A DNA stretch of 64,000 nucleotides, from NCBI RefSeq assembly GCF_964355755.1, contig NC_092680.1, positions 14,423,001-14,487,000 on the forward strand. Reading direction: 5' to 3'. Every line of letters begins with the position of its first letter. Within the stretch, counting starts at the first letter, position 1. Positions 57,830 to 64,000 of the stretch are shown piece by piece. Position numbers and translations under genes: made by a program. Under the pieces are notes generated by a model that saw nothing but the letters and a program-made list of their open reading frames with translations, searched no databases and was not told where the DNA came from. This stretch comes from Antedon mediterranea. Taxonomy: Eukaryota; Echinodermata; Crinoidea; Comatulida; Antedonidae.

Positions 57830-60800
57830 TTAAAGTGTGGACTATCGCTGTTACTGAACAAGATTGTTTTGTCAGCTCTGATTGATCCTTTAGATATTAA
57901 TGCTTCCTTAGATGCTGTAAACAGTTATATTTTATTTTTCGAAGAACTAGTGGTTACATCTCAACAAGTTACTGTTACAAAAAAAACCCTGGTTTACTCT
58001 AAATGTCAAAGCACTTCTACGTGAGCGTTCAGTAGCTTTTAAAAATGGAAACCGAGAGCGAGTTCAGACTTTGATCAGAAAAAAAGCGAGCCAGGATGCT
58101 AAAGTAAAATATAAAAGGAAACTCGAGGATGCGTTTGCCACTGGAAACCCAAGCCTCGTGTCAGTGCATGAATGTCATTACTGGAACTAAAAGCAAAAAT
58201 AAAGTGAACTTACCTCGTCAAATCGAAGCGAACCTTTTTGTAAATGAATGCTTTGCGCGTTTCAAGAAAAATTCTCCACCCACATGTGTTCCAGTCATAC
58301 CGGAGGAATAAGGTGAAAGAATTATGATACAGTCACATGATGTAATGAAACATTTCAGTAAAGTAAACAGAGCTAGTGGCCCTGATAAGATCAGTGGTAA
58401 CATTTTGAAATCATGTGCTCGTGAACTTTCTGAGCCTTTTACCTTTTTTTCAATTATCCCTCGATAACCATTATGTTTGTATGTTTCAAAAAAATTGGAA
58501 AGCTACAAATATAACCCCGGTACACAAATTAACACATGCAAAGGTCCTAAATGATTATCGTCCGGTAGCCTTCACATTATTAGTGATCAAATGTCTGGAA
58601 AAGATAGTTTCTAATATAATTTTTTTTTCTCTTTTGTGGCGCAAACACCACTTTTATTCACATTCATATTATCTCATATTACATAAAATCGTATTATTTA
58701 ACTTGTAACATTTTTACATATATGAATTCTGTATTACTCCTTTTTTCATTAATTTTCTTATATTTTGTTATACACTTGACAGGATCATCATTATCATCTA
58801 TCCCGTTTTAAAATAGTTCACACCTTTTCATTTGTTTGTTTTCATTTTACAACCCGGATTATACAATATATTTATATACATGATAAAAAAAACAATAATA
58901 GCTCAGTACCACCAGTAACCCGTATCACTGTAATTCTTTTTCGGTTAATCGTATCAAATTAGAAATTATATTATCTTAATCTTATTTCTTAAAGCTACCC
59001 ATTTTTCTATACTTGTTTCTTTATTGTTATATGTTTCACATTCAATGTTATATAACATATTGCTTTTAAATGAATTCCATAAAGATTTACCCACTGGCTT
59101 ATTTAGTGCAGATAACATTTTTATTCTATAAATAGTAAATGCTGCAAAAGTGTAAATATAATCTATTAGCTTATCTCCCGTTCCTAGTATTAATTGTTTA
59201 AATGATATATTATTGTGATTTAAACTTACAAAGATACTAAGCATTTTCCTCCAATATTTCTGAATAAATCTACAACTAAAAAACAAATGATTTTCATTTT
59301 CAATTTCTCCACATTTGTCACACGTTTGTGTTTCCTTAACTTTCCACTGATACAGCCGTTTGTTGGTAGGCAGTATTCTATGTAACATCTTATAATTGAA
59401 TTGTGCTAGTTTCTTATCTTTCATTTTACATACTTTCCGTAACCAAGAAGTTTTCCAATCAATGTTGTTATCATTGGAGTACTCTTCCCATTTTAGTTGT
59501 GACATTGGAATAATGAAATATTCTTTCACAAACCATGAGTACATTAGTTTGGTAGTATTAATCTCATACTTGGTCCCAACTAATTCATCATTATCATCAC
59601 AATTGAAAATATCTACCTCCTTAATAATACGTTTCCATTGAATTGGTATTGCCTTAATAATGCACAAATACTCATTTAACCAGTTTGTTTTACATTGTAG
59701 TTTCACCAGTATTTCGTTTGATGTTAAAAAAGTGTTCTTATTAACAATGTCTTTAATACTGATAATGCCACTGTCAATCCAATGCTTGTAGAAAAGCGAT
59801 TTTTTTTTTTAGTTTAACGTAGTGGTTTCCCCACAGTTGCTCATTCATTATATCGTTATAAGTTTCAGGTTTTTTTTTTAGAGATTCTGTAGGCTTTTAT
59901 CATATTTTTGTAAAACAGTGGAATTTTATCAGAATTAACATCAATAATGCTATGACATGACATATTAAGTAAAACATTAACATCACATATTTTTTTAATA
60001 TAATACATTGGAATATTTTTCCATTTAGCACCATCATCATTCATAATTCTTGTTAACCAGCCTAGTTCCAACCTAACTAGTTTCTAATATAATTATGTCT
60101 CCTCTTATTCTAAATGAGATTGATCCACTCCAATCTATTTAAGATGCAGTACTCTCACTTATACATATGTTGTCGCAACACACAGATAGTTAGCGATGTT
60201 ATGCTCGTGTTACCTTTAAGGATGTGTACTTGGCCCGTTGCTTTATATCCTGTATACAAATGACTGTAAGTTCGGTACAAAATAATGTCACTACTTGAAA
60301 TATGCAGATGATACTGCCATTGTTGGCTTGTTAAAGATAAAGATAGAAATTCTGAAATATTTCATCACGAAGAAGTAAATGCTTTCTGTGAAAAGGACAA
60401 TAGTCTAATTTTGAATGAAAAGAAAACTAGAGAGATGATATTTGATTTCAGGAATAATTGTCTACAGTACCTATTGAACCACTCAATATAAATGGCTGTT
60501 ATTGAAGTTGTAAATAATTACAAATATATAGGTATTACCATTGACAATGAATTAAATTGGGTCGAACATTGTAAAAATACAATACGGAAAGGAAATATGC
60601 TGTTCTTTCTTTGGAAACTTAATAAATTTGAAGTGGACAAGTCAATATTAAATTTGTTGTACTCATCAGTCATGGTTGGAAGTGTCATCGCTTTCTGCTG
60701 TGTTGTATAGTATGGAAAAGAGAGAAGAAGATAAAACTTCTATCCAACGCATTGTGAAGAAATTAATTATTCGCTGATATGTCATAAATGTATTAAATCG

Positions 60801-61280
60801 AAAACCACTAATATTCAGAAAGACGTAAACACCCGTTATAGTAATTATCATAAAATGCGCTCTGAGAGAAATGATCTGTATAGATCTATCAGATGTAGAA
60901 CCGAGAGATATAAAAGGTCCTTTGTTCCTTACTCGATCAGGTTGTATAACGCTGAATAATCTAGATTGAATCAATTAGGCATAGTAGCCTAAAGTCAGCA
61001 TTTTTATTTTATTTTTTTAGCCAGTTTTTATTGCATATTTTAACCAATTATTGGAACCAGTATATAATGTTTATAGTATTTTTGATGTTCTTATATGTTG
61101 CTTTTAAAATGTTGTATCCCTGACAGTAGTATTCATGTCTGTTTTTAATATATTGATTGTTTTAAATAATATAAATATTGTATATAGTAATAATTTTATT
61201 AATATACATTTTAACATTTTGAAAATGTACTCATATTATTTCCATTTTAATTGGCAAAATAAAATTGTATCTTGAATCTA
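57830..61280 (+). pseudogene. Broken LINE (Rex1/L2-like) split by a nested LINE
   Basis: Pieces in order: LLRERSVAFKNGNRERVQTL (linker), NRASGPDKISGNILKSCARE (RT start), KNWKATNITPVHKLTHA and NDYRPVAFT. It is interrupted at 58620 and resumes at 60094 with KYADDTAIVGLL (YADD at about 60301), NNYKYIGITIDNELNW and the C-terminal region. The 3' end is AAATAAAATTGTATCTTGAA near 61257-61276. Many stops and frameshifts. Confidence 0.8.
58621..60077 (-). mobile_element. Nested Tx1/L1-like LINE 3' fragment with 16-bp target duplication
   Basis: Inserted in the LINE above. TAGTTTCTAATATAAT is present on both sides (58605-58620, 60078-60093) and the minus-strand 3' end has a short poly(A) next to it. 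The minus strand encodes 246 codons (58966-59706) of the RT tail: QFNYKMLHRILPTNKRLYQW then a zinc-binding CDKCGEIENENHLFFSC (zf-RVT). A piece just upstream (59865-60071) has GWLTRIMNDDGAKW. 5'-truncated; EN and catalytic RT are absent. Confidence 0.9.
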
Positions 61281-61726
61281 TATATAAATTTACGTAAGGG
61301 CAACATTCGGTAAATCGCGCGTAACTTCTGGAATTTTTACACGATGGTATATAAAGTTGGTACATACTGTCGATACTGATTTTCAACACCTAATGAAAAC
61401 CATGCCATAACACTAATTAAGTTATTAGTTAGATAATTAGTCATTGACTATTATAACGAATTTAGGTTCAACTATTTGCCCCTAGGGGTGTTTTCTGATC
61501 GTGGTATACACTGTCTAATGGATGTCGATGCTGAAAAATACCCGCACACAAGAATACGAGGATTCTTCGCATTTACGATTTACGATCTTTCTATACGATA
61601 ATTGTTGGAATAGTTGGAAACCGGTTGAACAGCTCGAGTGCAGCATCATAATGTTGAAGACAGGCCGATTTTCTTTTGATAGATTTAATACACAATACTT
61701 ACTTAATACATGTATACAAATGAGAT

Positions 61727-63840
61727 TCAAGATTCAATTTATTGTCACATAATATTACATAGGCCTACATGATATTTGTTTCCTGAGCTAAGAAACATAG
61801 ATACAATACAATTTAAAACACAATATAAAAACGTAACACCTAAGTTAACTAATTATCTTGAAAAATGTACATTATAGATGACAAGCATATGGGAAAAAAG
61901 AGTCTCTAAAACGGTTCGTTTTAACTGGCATTCTACCAGATCTATTAAAACTTACAATTTAGTTTAATTTATTAAGAGTCGTTTAATTACAAAGATTACC
62001 TATACTTTCAATTTCTATGCCAATTATTTTACATGCTACTTTAGTTATTTTACAAATTTGATTGATGTTTTTCGTGGGTGTAATTAAATTTGAATACCAT
62101 GCAATACAACAGAACGTCATAACAGATTTGATTATACTTTGGTAAAATAGGAACAGCGTGTCTTGTCCAACATTAAATGTCTTAAGCTTCCTAAGAAAAA
62201 GGCGTTGACTAGCTTTAGAATAGACACTGGGTATGCTTGTTCCAACTAAATTGATCGTCTATAGTTACACCCAAGTATCTATTTGTGTTCTGTTGGCTAG
62301 ATACGCATTCATTGGTAACAATATTAGTTGTTCTATATCTTTGTTGTTTCTCCTAAAGTCGAAAGTCATTTCTTTAGTTTTCTTAGCATTTATAAAGATG
62401 ATTGTCAGAGCACCATTTAATAACATGAGCGACCTCATTTCTGTACGCATTTTCATCATCATTAATTTAAGCCTTTGTAATAAATTACCATTCCTTAACA
62501 TATACAGTATCATAGTATCTACATGAACATTCTAGAATAAGAGTAAGTTTAGATTTAAGAAACCATGTATAATTAATACAAGAACAATCAGGAACATTTC
62601 AGAATTATACTATTAATAGAAACTGTAATCTAATCCAATAGAATAAGAAGTATAAGAAATGATCTAGAAGGTTTTGAACATATTGTATATAAGGGAAAGT
62701 ATGACAATTGTAAGAGGGGAGAAGGATTTTTGATTGAAGCATTTATTTTGAAGAAGGTTGGATATTAGAGGTTGGATATTAGATTGTAAAAGTTATTACA
62801 TATTATGAAGCTGTTGTTTAAAGTGCTTACTGGATTGTTGAAAGTTGAAGTTGATTGGAATTAAAGCTTTGTTTTTTAGTTATTTTACAACTTTGTGGAT
62901 TTTGTGTGTCACAAGGGAGTTCCTAAATTATTTTCAACCACTCGGAAACATACGTAAAGGGAGTTCGTGACTGCTCTGCATGTTACACACATATATCATC
63001 AGCAAACTTAAATATAATACAGGAACTATCAAAACATCTCAAATTACACATGAAATATTAAAATCTTAACCCTTTGTGTTCGATTACTAATATAATCACT
63101 AATCCATAAAGATATATACAAGGATGTACATTTAGATTCCTAAGCTTAGCTACTAACATATGGTTGAATTGTGTTGAATGCTGAACTAAAGTCTAAAAAT
63201 ATAGTTCTGGCATAGGATTTAGCTTTGTCTAAATGAACCAAAACAGGATGTAAAAAAGAAATCAGAGCGTTGTCAACACCTCCTTTAGCACAGTAGGCAA
63301 ATTGACAAAGATCTGCAAACATCTGTGTCTGCCTAATTAAAATGTTCTATTCTATTATTTTCTCAAAACATTTCATAGTAACTGATGTCAAAGCTTTCGG
63401 TTTAGATGCCTTATTCAGAGGCGAAATATTAGCTGCTTTCCAAAAACTATTTAATGACCATTCAAAAAGATGTCCAAAAACTGGAGCTAATTCATGACAA
63501 AACATTTTCAGAACTTTCACGATATCAAATCTGGTCCGGATGCCTTTTTAGGTTCAATACATTTAAATAGTTGTTCTACTTCTGCTTTAGACACCTCCAA
63601 TTTAACTGTATCCTTATTTATGTCGTTAGTAAGTAACAAATTTATAGCTTCAAATTCATCATTAAAGTCAGTAGTATCAGGTCGATTAAAAAAGTGGTTT
63701 ACAAATGTCAATGGTTCTACATCGTCTGGTATCATGACATCATTTCCAATTACCTTCTTCATCCCATGCGCATTTCGGATTACCACTCTTAAATTTATTT
63801 CTATTTTTTTAAACCAAATTTGCGTTTGTCTCGCTTAACC
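61727..63840 (-). pseudogene. Antisense LINE (Rex1-like), decayed
   Basis: Minus-strand pieces: ..PDDVEPLTFVNHFFNRPDTT and EQLFKCIEPKKASGPDLIS (63517-63786), SFWKAANISP, IFLDFSTAFNTIQ (RT, near 63180), a C-terminal FDFRRNN and YLGVTIDD-type remnant near 62260-62370, and FLRKLKTF near 62190. The 3' end (61727-61760, AGATTCAAGATTCAATTTAT) resembles that of the fragment at 3690-4696. A 5' part may continue past the window end. Confidence 0.75.
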
Positions 63841-64000
63841 ACTTTATCTATTTTGCGCTAAATCTTCCTCTTCTCATCTCCATTACTCTGCTTAATTGCT
63901 AGTTGTTTGAGTTTCAACAAATACTTGATATCTGTGCTACAGAATCTGGTATATTTTTATTTTCTTTTTCTCAATTGTTGTAGACTCAGAATATATTGTG

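Noticed and set aside
62233-62526. Plus-strand 97-codon hydrophobic ORF
   Set aside because: Antisense of the decayed LINE at 61727-63840.

Overview
This is animal nuclear DNA: AT-rich, intron-dense, and packed with non-LTR retrotransposon (LINE) remnants, inverted-repeat transposons, Helitron-like ends, a tRNA-derived SINE and microsatellites. There are no bacterial features. Frequent AGGCCTA-type words, the transposon mix and the gene set suggest a marine invertebrate deuterostome (an echinoderm is my best guess, low confidence).

Four host genes can be rebuilt exon by exon, with splice signals and reading phase agreeing at every joint. (1) 1793-11134, + strand: a FAM169-family protein (GNAT acetyltransferase-like fold, 5' end not found) whose 2.28-kb last exon ends in a pair of C2H2 fingers of the Ikaros/Hunchback C-terminal dimerisation type. 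(2) 16045-31962, - strand: complete misato (MSTO1/DML1), 13 exons, 585 aa. (3) 37884-43727, + strand: a 124-aa, three-exon Ly6/uPAR three-finger protein with signal peptide, ten cysteines and a GPI-type tail. (4) 46660-52512, - strand: a complete nine-exon, 463-aa SLC17-family anion transporter with unusual residues in TM4. Genes 1/2 and 3/4 are convergent and 2/3 divergent. Nothing suggests a shared pathway.

The rest is mobile DNA. Introns of gene 1 hold Helitron-like copies and a LINE remnant. Introns of misato hold an uninterrupted CR1-like LINE ORF (17767-20847), LINE tails, a SINE, a long-TIR element (28828-29774) and a hAT-like element (29969-31603). A frameshifted LINE (34043-36750) lies between misato and Ly6. 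The large Ly6 intron holds a decayed antisense LINE and minisatellites. SLC17 introns hold a Mutator-like element with 9-bp target duplication (47204-48031), GACA arrays and a 19-bp minisatellite. From 52.5 kb to the end no host exon was found: there is a Tx1/L1-like fragment, a Helitron-like end, a second long-TIR copy (55007-55884), a 1.75-kb fold-back element (55943-57697), a LINE with a second LINE nested in it (57830-61280), and a further LINE (61727 to about 63840).

The most interesting item is the FAM169/Ikaros-finger fusion. The other main candidates are the SLC17 TM4 substitutions, the open LINE ORF, the Helitron-like family with 346-bp internal repeats, and the fold-back element.
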